64,000 nt of DNA from an uncultured Desulfovibrio sp. (lineage in GTDB: Bacteria > Desulfobacterota > Desulfovibrionia > Desulfovibrionales > Desulfovibrionaceae). Shown piece by piece: positions 33,855 to 42,333 of this stretch; position 1 is the first letter of the stretch, and each line of letters opens with the position of its first letter. Under the pieces are notes generated by a model. It saw only the letters and a list, made by a program, of their open reading frames with translations. It did not search any database and was not told where the DNA came from. The stretch lies in assembly GCF_902477725.1 (NCBI RefSeq), contig NZ_CABSIF010000010.1:1-64000 (forward strand). Direction: 5' to 3'. A program made the translations under genes and the position numbers.

Positions 33855-34042
33855 GTTTGCTCCTTATGGATTTGCAGTCGCAAGGGTGCAGCGGCGATGG
33901 ATTGCCCCGCCCTGCTCCCGGACTGTTTTAACCGACTTGAATACTAATACCCCCGGCACGGGGTGGCAAGCTGCTGTCTTTTACCAAACCCGGCGGCCCG
34001 GCCTCATGAGGTTGTGGCCATGTTGAATTTGCCGAAGTTTTC

Positions 34043-34079
34043 AGCAACAAAAAACCGGCAGTCATATGATCGCCGGTTT
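34043..34079 (-). terminator. Terminator of the liv operon
   Basis: Minus strand stem AAACCGGC/GCCGGTTT (34079-34072 with 34059-34052), loop containing the palindrome ATCATATGA, then TTTTTTGTTG. It lies 43 bp beyond livF. Confidence 0.85.
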
Positions 34080-34121
34080 GAGCGCTGACCAGATCAACGC
34101 TGTTTGTAATCAGGAGAAGGT

Positions 34122-34844
34122 CTAGCCGCCGAGGTAGGCGTCTTTGACCTTGGGGTTTTCAAGCAGTTCGCGTCCAGGGCCTTCAAGCACGACCCTGCCA
34201 ACTTCAAGAATGTAGGCATAGTGCGCCACAGAAAGCGCCGCAAAGGCGTTCTGCTCCACCAGCAGAACGGTTTTGCCTTCTTCGTTGATGCGCTTGACGA
34301 TGTCGAAAATTTCGCGCACCAGCAGCGGGGCAAGCCCCAGCGAAGGCTCGTCAAGCATGAGCAGATCGGGGCGGCTCATGAGCGCGCGGCCCACGGCCAG
34401 CATCTGCTGCTCGCCGCCGGAGAGCGTACCGCCTTTCTGCCAGAGACGTTCCTTGAGTCGTGGAAACAAGCTGTAAACCCACTCGATATCATGGGCTATT
34501 TCTGCCTTGTCGCTGCGCGAATACGCGCCCAGGTGCAGGTTTTCCTCCACCGTCAGATGGGGCAGGATACGCCGCCCTTCCGGCGAAAGAGAAATGCCCT
34601 TGCGCACCATGTCTTCAGGCTTGAGGCCCATGAGCGAAGCCGGGGCGTCGCCCTCGTGGCGGGTTAGCAGAATGTCGCCGCTGATAGTTTTGTTCAGGCC
34701 GGCAATGGAGCGGATAATACTGCTCTTGCCCGCGCCGTTGGCCCCGATAAGCGTCACAATGCTGCCGCGCGGGATATTCAGGCTTACGCCCTGAACGGCC
34801 TGAATGCCGCCGTAGCGCACATGGAGATTACGAATTTCAAGCAT
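34122..34844 (-). CDS. livF: Branched-chain amino acid ABC transporter ATP-binding protein LivF
   Basis: 240 aa ABC ATPase. Walker A GANGAGKSSII, signature LSGGEQQML, Walker B LLMLDEPSLGLAP, His in LLVEQNAF region. It is the LivF subtype (MLEIRNLHVRYGGIQAVQGVS). The frame is open to 34955, but the ATG at 34844 gives the family N-terminus. Last gene of livHMGF. It pairs with LivG to power import through LivHM. Confidence 0.95.
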   Translation of the reverse strand: MLEIRNLHVRYGGIQAVQGVSLNIPRGSIVTLIGANGAGKSSIIRSIAGLNKTISGDILLTRHEGDAPASLMGLKPEDMVRKGISLSPEGRRILPHLTVEENLHLGAYSRSDKAEIAHDIEWVYSLFPRLKERLWQKGGTLSGGEQQMLAVGRALMSRPDLLMLDEPSLGLAPLLVREIFDIVKRINEEGKTVLLVEQNAFAALSVAHYAYILEVGRVVLEGPGRELLENPKVKDAYLGG

Positions 34845-35000
34845 GATGCACCCTGTCCATATGTCGGTCTGCACCGGAAGAGCTTTCCGGGCATGTCTAT
34901 CTGCTGCGTATGGCCGTTTGCTCCTGCACAGGAGCGGCAAACAGCGCCTTTGCAAGCCGCAACGGGCAGCGGGAGCAAGGCTCCGCCGCTCTGGCCACGG

Positions 35001-35822
35001 CTAAATGACTTTTTCCAGCGAGGCGTCCTCACCCAGATAGGCGCGGATAACCACGGGGTTGTTGCGTATGGCTTCCGGCTCGCCCTCGGCGATCAAGGCG
35101 CCGTATTCCATGACCCAGATGTACTGGCACACGCCCATGACGACCTTCATGTCATGCTCGATCAGCAGGATGGTGAGGTCGAATTCGTCACGGATATGGC
35201 CGATAAAATGCATGAGATCCAGGCTTTCTTGCGGATTCATGCCCGCTGCGGGTTCATCAAGCAGCAACAGTTTTGGCTCTGTGGCCAGAGCGCGGGCAAT
35301 CTCAAGCCTACGCTGCGCGCCGTAAGGCAGGCTGCCCGCCTGATCGTTGAGGTTGCCGCTCAGGTTTACCCGATCGGCAAGCTGCTTGCTTTTTTCCACA
35401 ATGGCCGCTTCTTCCTTATAAAAAGCGGGAATCCCCAGAGGGGCCATCCACCAGGGGCAGCGGCGGCGCACATGACAGCCGACCATGATGTTTTCAAGCA
35501 CGGTCATCTGCTGCGACAGACGGATGTTCTGGAAAGTGCGGGCCATGCCCATGCGGCAGATTTCCGAGGGGCCAAGGCCCTTCACGCTCTTGCCGTCAAA
35601 AACCACGTCGCCTTCCTGAGGCGTGTAAAAACCGCTCAGAACGTTGAATGCGGTGGTTTTGCCAGCGCCGTTGGGGCCGATAATGCCCGCGATGGCACCC
35701 TTGGGCAGGGCGATGGAAAGATCGCTCACGGCGGTCACGCCGCCAAAACGCATGGTTACGTCCTTGGCCAGCAGCAGTGCGCCCTCGTAATTGGGAGCCT
35801 TGGGCATATTAAAACCGCTCAT
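35001..35822 (-). CDS. livG: Branched-chain amino acid ABC transporter ATP-binding protein LivG
   Basis: 273 aa. Walker A GPNGAGKTTAFN, LivG insert with RTFQNIRLSQQMTVLENI, Walker B LLLLDEPAAGMNP, and IEHDMKVVMG. The signature region reads LPYGAQRRLE, the LivG variant of LSGGQ. The start overlaps the livM stop by 4 bp. Cytoplasmic partner of LivF. Confidence 0.95.
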   Translation of the reverse strand: MSGFNMPKAPNYEGALLLAKDVTMRFGGVTAVSDLSIALPKGAIAGIIGPNGAGKTTAFNVLSGFYTPQEGDVVFDGKSVKGLGPSEICRMGMARTFQNIRLSQQMTVLENIMVGCHVRRRCPWWMAPLGIPAFYKEEAAIVEKSKQLADRVNLSGNLNDQAGSLPYGAQRRLEIARALATEPKLLLLDEPAAGMNPQESLDLMHFIGHIRDEFDLTILLIEHDMKVVMGVCQYIWVMEYGALIAEGEPEAIRNNPVVIRAYLGEDASLEKVI

Positions 35823-36856
35823 GCCTTGCCCCTCCTGAAGAACGCGCCCATTGATTTCCAGGTCAGCTCACGGGTTCCCATGATGCCCTCGCGCCGATAA
35901 AGAATAATGGCCAGCAGCACCAGCGAAAACACCACCATACGCATGCCGGGGATGCCGGGGATTTCAATAAAGCCCAGATCCATGGGTTCTTCAATGGCGC
36001 GCAGCCATTCAAGCAGGATGGTGATGACCGTGGCGCCGAGCAGGCTGCCCGTCAGCGAGCCAAGACCGCCAGCCACAACGAACATGAGTACGTTGAAGGT
36101 CAGCAGGAAGTTGAACATCTTGGGGTCAATGGTGGAGAGGTGGGAGCCAAGCAGCGCACCGCCCACACCGGCAAAAAACGCGCCCACGCAGAACGAAAGC
36201 ACCTTGTAGCGGAACACGTTGATGCCCATGACCCTGGCGGCGATTTCGTTATCACGTATACAGCGCATCACGTTTCCGAAATTGCTGAATATGAGCCGCG
36301 AAAGCACTATGAGCGTAAAGAGCATCCAGATGTAGCACGAAAGCAGACTTGCATGCCCTGGAATGCCCTTGATGCCCAGCGAACCGTTGGTAATGGAGGT
36401 AGCGTTGACGATCAGGACGCGGATGATTTCTGCAAAGCCGAGGGTGGCAATGCCGAGGTAGTCATCGCCAAGCCGCAGCACTGGCACGGCGATGATAAAG
36501 GCAAAGATGGTGGCCACCAGCCCGCCAGCCAGCGCAGAAACCCAGAAAGGCGTAAACAGATCGGAGAAAGGCCAGATGATGGGTTCAAGAATCCACATCA
36601 TTTCTTTCTGCTCGGGGCTCAAGATGCACAGCGCAGAAACATACGCGCCGATGGCGATAAATCCGGCATGCCCCAGAGAGAAGAGCCCGGTAAACCCGTA
36701 GATCAGGTTGAGCGAAAGCGCCAGAATGGCGTTGATGAAAATGAGTTTGGCGATATAAATCTGGTAATCGCCGAGAAAGCTTTCTGCCTGGGAGAGCACA
36801 AGGCCAAACAGCAGCATGACCATGATGCTCAGAATGGTGCTTCTGTTCAGGCGCAT
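35819..36856 (-). CDS. livM: Branched-chain amino acid ABC transporter permease LivM
   Basis: 345 aa integral membrane protein with about 9 hydrophobic segments. The family motif is GYTGLFSLGHAGFIAIGAY, read here as YGFTGLFSLGHAGF, and the EAA-like loop is RCIRDNEIAARVMGI. It forms the transport channel with LivH. Its ATG shares one base with the livH stop (TAATG) and its stop overlaps livG, so translation is coupled. Confidence 0.95.
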   Translation of the reverse strand: MRLNRSTILSIMVMLLFGLVLSQAESFLGDYQIYIAKLIFINAILALSLNLIYGFTGLFSLGHAGFIAIGAYVSALCILSPEQKEMMWILEPIIWPFSDLFTPFWVSALAGGLVATIFAFIIAVPVLRLGDDYLGIATLGFAEIIRVLIVNATSITNGSLGIKGIPGHASLLSCYIWMLFTLIVLSRLIFSNFGNVMRCIRDNEIAARVMGINVFRYKVLSFCVGAFFAGVGGALLGSHLSTIDPKMFNFLLTFNVLMFVVAGGLGSLTGSLLGATVITILLEWLRAIEEPMDLGFIEIPGIPGMRMVVFSLVLLAIILYRREGIMGTRELTWKSMGAFFRRGKA

Positions 36857-37749
36857 TAGATTTTCTCCTCCATTCGCTCACCCAGCAGCCCTGTGGGCTT
36901 GAACAGCAGCACGAACACCAGCAGCACAAAGGCGAAAGCGTCGCGGTACCCCGAAAGCTCAGGCATGAAGGCCACGGTCATGATTTCAACAAAGCCAAGG
37001 GCAACACCGCCGATAACAGCGCCCTGAATGGAGCCAATGCCGCCGAATACCGCAGCGATAAAGGCCTTGAGGCCAGGCATGATGCCCATATAGGGATGCA
37101 CCTGCGGGTAACGCAAGGCCCACATGATGCCCGAGGCCGCCGCCAGCGCTGAGCCTATGCCAAACGTGAGGGCAATGATGTTGTCCACCCGCACACCCAA
37201 AAGGCGCGTAGTTTCAATATCTTTTGAAATGGCCCGCATGGCGAGGCCAGGCTTTGTGCGGTACACCACATACAAAAGAATGGCCACAAGCACGATGGTC
37301 ATGATCGGCACAAAGGCTGTGAGCGGCAGAATGCGTATGCCGCCAAGCTGCCATTCAGAAACCAGCCATTCGGGCTGCAACACGGGGCGGGGCTGGCCGG
37401 TAAAGACCACCACGGCGAGGCTTTCAATAAAAAATGATACGGCAATGGCGCTGATAAGCGCCGAAATACGCGGGGCATCGCGCAAGGGTCTGTAGGCTAT
37501 CCTTTCTACAAGGATACCGAGCACGCTGGCGCCAAGAACGGCGACAACAGCGGCTACACCCCAGGGCCAGCCAAAGGCGAACGTGCCGAAAAATACAAAA
37601 TACGCGCCGATCATCAAAATATCGCCGTGGGCAAAGTTGATCAGGCGCAGGATGCCGTAAACCATGGTGTAGCCGATGGCGATCAGCGCATACAGCGACC
37701 CAAGGGTCAGGGCGTTAAAGCAGTGCTGCAAAAACATATCAAGGCTCAT
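36856..37749 (-). CDS. livH: Branched-chain amino acid ABC transporter permease LivH
   Basis: 297 aa, about 8 membrane segments. Family motifs are GYTMVYGILRLINFAHGD and the cytoplasmic loop MRAISKDIETTRLLGV. The frame is open to 37815, but the ATG at 37749 (GAGGTGG upstream) gives the typical MSLDMFLQHCFNALTLG start. First gene after a terminator that separates it from livK, so the permease/ATPase genes probably get fewer transcripts than the binding protein. Confidence 0.95.
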   Translation of the reverse strand: MSLDMFLQHCFNALTLGSLYALIAIGYTMVYGILRLINFAHGDILMIGAYFVFFGTFAFGWPWGVAAVVAVLGASVLGILVERIAYRPLRDAPRISALISAIAVSFFIESLAVVVFTGQPRPVLQPEWLVSEWQLGGIRILPLTAFVPIMTIVLVAILLYVVYRTKPGLAMRAISKDIETTRLLGVRVDNIIALTFGIGSALAAASGIMWALRYPQVHPYMGIMPGLKAFIAAVFGGIGSIQGAVIGGVALGFVEIMTVAFMPELSGYRDAFAFVLLVFVLLFKPTGLLGERMEEKI

Positions 37750-37819
37750 GGGCCACCTCAGCGCCTCGCAACGGACAAAAGGCCATAATTGGCCCTTCCG
37801 CTCGAACAGCGGCAAAAAA

Positions 37820-37856
37820 ATGAAAAAAGCACCCCGCGGCGAATATCGCCGCGGGG
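37820..37856 (-). terminator. Terminator/attenuator between livK and livH
   Basis: 10-bp GC stem CCCCGCGGCG/CGCCGCGGGG (37856-37847 with 37841-37832), loop ATATT, then GTGCTTTTTTC on the minus strand. Partial read-through would explain a high binding-protein to permease ratio. Confidence 0.85.
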
Positions 37857-37872
37857 TTGATCTGTTGTTTAC

Positions 37873-39018
37873 TTATTTGGGTGTAACTTCGCCCACGTAA
37901 ACGCGCTTGCCATCTTTGTATTCAATGATGCCCACGGGCATTTCTGCGTCATGGGTCTTGTTGATGGTCAGCAGGCCCAGTGCGGTGGGCAGATCCTTGG
38001 TTTCTGCAAGAGCCTTGGTAATGGCCTTGGGATCAGAAGAATTGGCGCGCTTGATGGCGTCAAGGATCAGGAAATAGGTGTTGTAGCCAAGAGCGCCGTT
38101 AACGTTGGTTTCCTTGTCAGGATAGGCGGTCTTCCAGGCTTCGGTGAAGCGCTTGGCTTCGGGGCTCATGTTGGGCATGGCGGGGTCGTAGGGGAAGGTG
38201 GTGTGCAGGAAGCCTTCCGCAGCCTTGCCGCCCAGCTTGAGGGTGTCGGGGTTGTCCATGGCGTCCGCGCCCATGAGGCGGAACTTGGCGCCCAGTTCGC
38301 GGGCCTGCTTCATGATGATGGCGCCTTCGGCAAAGTAGGCGGGCATGAAGACGATGTCAGGCTTTTTGGCGATGAGTTCGGTCAGCTGGGCGGTGAAATC
38401 CTGATCGCCGGAGCTGTATTTGAGAGTAGCCACAATTTCGCCGCCGAGCTTCTTGAAATCGCGGGTAAAGAAGCTGGAGAGGCCCACGGCGTAGTCGCTG
38501 GTCATGTCCATGAGCACGGCGGCCTTGCGGAAGCCGAGGGTTTCATAGGCATAGGTAGCGGCGGCAGCGCCCTGGTAAGGATCAATGAAGCAGGCGCGGA
38601 AGTAGTACTTCTTGCCCTGGGTCACAAGGGGGTTGGTGCAGGAGGTGCCCACGCCGGGGACAGCGGCCTTTTCAGCCACTTCAGCGCCAGCCATGGCCAG
38701 CGAGGAACCGTAGGTGCCGATAAGGGCCACGACCTTGTCGCGTTCGATAAGGCGCTTCACGGCGTTGGCCGATTCGACCTTGTCAGACTTGTTGTCAACC
38801 ACCACCAGTTCAACGGGGCGGTCAAGAACCTTGGGCATTTCCTTATGGGCGAGACGCACGCCCTCAAGTTCGAGCTGGCCGCCAAAGGCATTCTGCCCGG
38901 TCAGAGGAAGGTACACGCCGATTTTGATGGGACCGGCATCAGCGGCAAGCGCCTGGCCAGCAACGCCGAAGGTCAGCGCCAGACCAGCCAGCGCGGCAAG
39001 AAATTTACCCAGTTTCAT
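37873..39018 (-). CDS. livK: Branched-chain amino acid periplasmic binding protein
   Basis: 381 aa with a signal peptide (MKLGKFLAALAGLALTFGVA, cleavage after AALA-type ALAA). The mature part begins DAGPIKIGVYLPLTGQNA, typical of type I LivJ/LivK binding proteins. It delivers leucine, isoleucine, valine or related ligands to LivHMGF, encoded next. GGAGGG precedes the ATG and a strong promoter lies at 39081-39109. Confidence 0.95.
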   Translation of the reverse strand: MKLGKFLAALAGLALTFGVAGQALAADAGPIKIGVYLPLTGQNAFGGQLELEGVRLAHKEMPKVLDRPVELVVVDNKSDKVESANAVKRLIERDKVVALIGTYGSSLAMAGAEVAEKAAVPGVGTSCTNPLVTQGKKYYFRACFIDPYQGAAAATYAYETLGFRKAAVLMDMTSDYAVGLSSFFTRDFKKLGGEIVATLKYSSGDQDFTAQLTELIAKKPDIVFMPAYFAEGAIIMKQARELGAKFRLMGADAMDNPDTLKLGGKAAEGFLHTTFPYDPAMPNMSPEAKRFTEAWKTAYPDKETNVNGALGYNTYFLILDAIKRANSSDPKAITKALAETKDLPTALGLLTINKTHDAEMPVGIIEYKDGKRVYVGEVTPK

Positions 39019-39080
39019 CCTAACCCTCCAAAGGTTGTGCGTTCAGAGCGGCCTGTTCTCTTATGGGCCGGTCGCTCCCT

Positions 39081-39109
39081 ACTATACCCGAGTTGCCGCC
39101 GGGCTGCAA
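39081..39109 (-). promoter_or_regulatory. Promoter of livK
   Basis: Minus strand: TTGCAG (39109-39104), 17-nt spacer, TATAGT (39086-39081). The expected start is about 55 nt before the livK ATG. Confidence 0.6.
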
Positions 39110-39135
39110 TTGTAATTAGCTGTACTTACGGCAAC

Positions 39136-40950
39136 TCATAGACAACACGCGGCATAACGCGCAAAAAGGCGCGCGTCCGGCCTTGAGAACCTGTCCCACT
39201 CTGCCGTGAGGGCAAGACCGGGAACAATGGCCCTGACCACAGGGATATCAAAATCCTTGCGGGTCAGATCCACATAGAGAGGACTTCTGCCGTGCGCCGA
39301 CAGCACCGACTCTAACAGGCGGCGGTTGGCGCGGGGGGAGGGCAGGCTGTAATCCGGCAGACCTTCTAACACACGGACGGGCAGTCCCGCTAGTCCTGGA
39401 GCTGAAGGGCATGGCGGCTTGGTTTGCGCCGTTGAATAAGGCCACGGGGTTTCGGTGAGCGCAGCCAAGGCAGCCCGCGCGCCGCAAAGATTGGCTCCTG
39501 TGGCCCGCGCGACAGTACCGTCACGCCCGGTGACAAAACACTGGTACACAGGCAGCCCAAGTTCCGTGGTCAAATCCTGAAACTGCACGCGGATGCCGCA
39601 GGCAGCGTAGTCGTCAAGCAGCGACTGAATGAGCTGATCGCGGCTGCGCAGCATAAAGCAGCGCGTGCGACTGTAAGGAGTTGTGGCCTCGGCGTCGCGC
39701 TCGGCGATTTCCGTAAGGGCGGCAACCACAGCTTCATCCATAATATTGCCAGATGCAAGGCCGGTGGAGCCACCAGCAATAAACAGAGCTTGCTCGTCCA
39801 GATTGCAGAACAGAAAAACCGCCTGCGCAGGCACAAGAACGGTCGCGCCAGATGCGTCCGAGGCCGGGAGCCAGTGCAGGGGGGCATCAGCATAGGGAGC
39901 TTCCAGAGGCAGCAGATTGGGATCGAGCGCCGCTCTGCCCTGCTCCGCCAGTTCGGAAAAACGCGCAAGCGTAAGGGGCAGTTCTGTTTTGCGGCCAAGG
40001 ATAGTTCCGGCATGGGCGGCAGTGCCCCCCCCCGGCCCAACGCTCACATAGGTGCTGGCGCGTTCCACAATTTCCATGGCGTAGGATGCGCGGGCCGCTG
40101 CCAGGGACAGGCCGCGCCCGTAGGCTGTGGCCTCGCCCCGCAATGTATGGCGCACCGAACCGTTGGTTACGGCAATATCCACCTGCCAGCCGCGCAGTAG
40201 CGCAATGGGTGAAAGCGATGCCTCATGGCGCAGTTCAGGGCCATCCACGACACCGTTTTCCATCAGCGAGTCCACGGCGCGCAGGTATGTTTCCTGCGCC
40301 GGAGGACGCTGCCAGGGTTCCCAGGCTTCGGCCTTGAGTTTTTCGTGCTGCCGGGCCAGTGCATCGGCATGCTCCGCCATGCGCCGGGCAGTGGCATCGA
40401 GCAAATCCCCGCTGAACAGAGGTGCTATGCCAGCCTCGTCCGGTCGCGGCAGGGAATGATGCTCGCAGATATTGGCGCGGAACAGGGCGCTCCAGGCGGC
40501 GGCAATGGCGTGGTCAGGCAGGGTTGCAGCCCGCAGATACACGGCGGGGCTGTAAGCTGCCAGCCGCTCCGCGGCATCGGGCGGAAAGGACGCGCAAAAG
40601 CCCTGGCCCTTTTCTGGCGATTCCGCGCCGAGCAAGGCGCACTCAGCCAGCAGGGCCGCCAGCACTGGCCGGGTAAACTTGTTGCTGGCAGCGTCGTAAC
40701 AACTGGCTGCCAGAAGGTTCAGCTCATCCTGCGCCTTGTCCGCGAGAAGCTTTAGCAGATGCAGGTGCAGAAAATCGTCCATTGGCGCGGCCTCAAGCCG
40801 TTCCAGCGCGCGGTCAAAATCCAGATTCTCTGGCGGAACACAGGAAAAATAGCCGGTAGTGGCCTGCGTCTGCTCATGGGTGTAGGCATAATCCAGCATC
40901 GGCAACACATCAGATGCGGAAGAAAAATTTGAAGTATTGTCGTTTTCCAT
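39136..40950 (-). CDS. YcaO-domain protein with long N-terminal extension
   Basis: 604 aa. The C-terminal YcaO domain (about 250-600) is recognised by the paired ATP/Mg motifs GRGLSLAAARASYAMEIVER and STGLASGNIMDEAV...LTEIAERDAE. YcaO enzymes use ATP to activate amide bonds (azoline or thioamide formation, or partner functions with RimO). The first 240 residues are helical and unrecognised. The C-terminus lacks the PxPxP tail of RiPP cyclodehydratases, and no precursor peptide, dehydrogenase or transporter adjoins it. Its neighbours are livK downstream and rpsI-rplM upstream. Substrate unknown; a housekeeping protein-modification role is possible. Confidence 0.85.
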   Translation of the reverse strand: MENDNTSNFSSASDVLPMLDYAYTHEQTQATTGYFSCVPPENLDFDRALERLEAAPMDDFLHLHLLKLLADKAQDELNLLAASCYDAASNKFTRPVLAALLAECALLGAESPEKGQGFCASFPPDAAERLAAYSPAVYLRAATLPDHAIAAAWSALFRANICEHHSLPRPDEAGIAPLFSGDLLDATARRMAEHADALARQHEKLKAEAWEPWQRPPAQETYLRAVDSLMENGVVDGPELRHEASLSPIALLRGWQVDIAVTNGSVRHTLRGEATAYGRGLSLAAARASYAMEIVERASTYVSVGPGGGTAAHAGTILGRKTELPLTLARFSELAEQGRAALDPNLLPLEAPYADAPLHWLPASDASGATVLVPAQAVFLFCNLDEQALFIAGGSTGLASGNIMDEAVVAALTEIAERDAEATTPYSRTRCFMLRSRDQLIQSLLDDYAACGIRVQFQDLTTELGLPVYQCFVTGRDGTVARATGANLCGARAALAALTETPWPYSTAQTKPPCPSAPGLAGLPVRVLEGLPDYSLPSPRANRRLLESVLSAHGRSPLYVDLTRKDFDIPVVRAIVPGLALTAEWDRFSRPDARLFARYAACCL

Positions 40951-41042
40951 AAGACCACCACAGATGCGGCACTCCGCAGAGTTGCCGGGATTGGAGCGGG
41001 AGCGGGCCGAGCATTCCTACAAAACTGCTCGGGAACTCCGCC

Positions 41043-41072
41043 AAAAAAAAGCGGGCCGACATGCGACCCGCT
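41043..41072 (-). terminator. Second terminator after rpsI
   Basis: Minus strand stem AGCGGGTCG/CGGCCCGCT (one wobble), 5-nt loop, then eight T. It backs up the terminator at 41079-41111. Confidence 0.8.
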
Positions 41073-41078
41073 CAAAGG

Positions 41079-41111
41079 CAAAAAGGAAGCCCTCCCATAA
41101 AGAGGGCTTCC
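41079..41111 (-). terminator. First terminator after rpsI
   Basis: Perfect 10-bp stem GGAAGCCCTC/GAGGGCTTCC with a 7-nt loop, then TTTTTGCC on the minus strand. It begins about 12 bp after the rpsI stop. Confidence 0.85.
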
Positions 41112-41122
41112 ATAAAGGCATA

Positions 41123-41515
41123 TTAACGCTTGGAGTACTGGTACCGGGCGCGGGCAGCGCGCAGGCCGTACTTTTTACGTTCTTTTTTGCGGGCATCGCG
41201 GGTAAGGAAGCCAGCTTTCTTGAGCATGGGGCGCAGGGCCGGATCAATCAGAAGCAGCGCACGGGAAATACCGTGGCGCACGGCTTCGGCCTGACCGGTA
41301 ACGCCGCCACCGGCAACGTTCACGCGGATGTCAAACTTGTCGGACAGCTTGGCAAGAACCAGGGGCTGGCGGATGATCATCTGCAGGGTCTTGCGAGGAA
41401 AATAATCCTCAAAGTTGCGGCCGTTTACCGTGATGCCGCCGGAACCGGCGTAGACGCGGGTACGGGCCGTAGCGGTCTTGCGGCGGCCAGTGCCGTATTC
41501 AAATTTCTCGCTCAT
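41123..41515 (-). CDS. rpsI: 30S ribosomal protein S9
   Basis: 130 aa. It starts MSEKFEYGTGRRKTATARTR and ends in the conserved basic tail RAARARYQYSKR that reaches the decoding centre. VRHGISRALLLIDP is also typical. AAGGAG precedes the ATG. It follows rplM by 13 bp, the widely conserved rplM-rpsI pair, with two terminators behind. Confidence 0.98.
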   Translation of the reverse strand: MSEKFEYGTGRRKTATARTRVYAGSGGITVNGRNFEDYFPRKTLQMIIRQPLVLAKLSDKFDIRVNVAGGGVTGQAEAVRHGISRALLLIDPALRPMLKKAGFLTRDARKKERKKYGLRAARARYQYSKR

Positions 41516-41528
41516 GGCTCTTTACTCC

Positions 41529-41963
41529 TTAATGCGGCAGCGTCAGCGGCTGGGGATTCTGGGCCGTATGCGGGTGTTCGGTCCCGGCGTAAATCTTCAG
41601 TTTCTTCAGCATGGCGCGGCCCAGACGATTCTTGGGCAGCATGCCTCGCACCGCAGTGGTCAGCACGCGGGCGGGCTTGTCGGCCAGCATGTCGCCGAGT
41701 TGGGTGGTTTTGAGACCGCCCACCCAGCCAGAGTGCCGGTAGTACTTTTTGTCAGTCATCTTTTTACCGGTAACTTTAATCTTTTCGCAGTTAACAACCA
41801 CGATAAAGTCACCGTTATCCATATGGGGAGCGAATTCGGGCTTATGTTTGCCGCGCAGGCGGTGGGCTATCTGGCTGGCCAGACGACCGAGCACCTGATC
41901 CTGAGCGTCAACCACGAACCATTCACGGTTGATGTCTTTGGGGGTGGGGCTGAACGTCTTCAT
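41529..41963 (-). CDS. rplM: 50S ribosomal protein L13
   Basis: 144 aa. REWFVVDAQDQVLGRLASQI, KYYRHSGWVGG and AVRGMLPKNRLGRAML are hallmark L13 segments. GAGGAG lies upstream of the ATG. First gene of the ribosomal pair; a candidate promoter lies at 42075-42103. Confidence 0.98.
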   Translation of the reverse strand: MKTFSPTPKDINREWFVVDAQDQVLGRLASQIAHRLRGKHKPEFAPHMDNGDFIVVVNCEKIKVTGKKMTDKKYYRHSGWVGGLKTTQLGDMLADKPARVLTTAVRGMLPKNRLGRAMLKKLKIYAGTEHPHTAQNPQPLTLPH

Positions 41964-42074
41964 CGGAGTGACTCCTCACATCTGCAAATATCAGCGGCCA
42001 TAACGGCAGCAAAAAGATCCATTGCGCGATGTGCCGTCGAACGGGATGACGACAATATCGCAGTAAAGGCAGCC

Positions 42075-42103
42075 TCAATACTATAAACGCCAATAGCTGT
42101 CAA
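42075..42103 (-). promoter_or_regulatory. Candidate promoter of rplM-rpsI
   Basis: Minus strand TTGACA (42103-42098), 17-nt spacer, TATTGA (42080-42075); TATAGT overlaps closer in. It leaves a leader of about 110 nt before rplM. The rest of 41964-42333 shows no gene. Confidence 0.45.
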
Positions 42104-42333
42104 GCGATCGCCTTCATCAGGGGCGAAAAAATGACCACTTTGGCGATACACCGCGTCACCAGGATTCGCGAGTTGTATACGCAACTGCTCATCGCAATCG
42201 GGATGCACCCCACATGCCCTTGGCATATGCGGCTTTTTCCGGGCAACAGCGTTGAAGCTCTTGAGCTTTACTCCACTCCGCCCTATAGTGCAAACGGTTT
42301 TTTGCGTAGCCATTTTTTTTGGGGGGGCTTTTC

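Noticed and set aside
37951..39141. 396-codon plus-strand frame opposite livK
   Set aside because: Shadow frame of a signal-peptide binding protein gene; composition is implausible and there is no ribosome site.
39136..41515. A RiPP (azole/thioamide peptide) cluster around the YcaO gene
   Set aside because: No precursor peptide, dehydrogenase, protease or exporter adjoins it; neighbours are liv and ribosomal protein genes.
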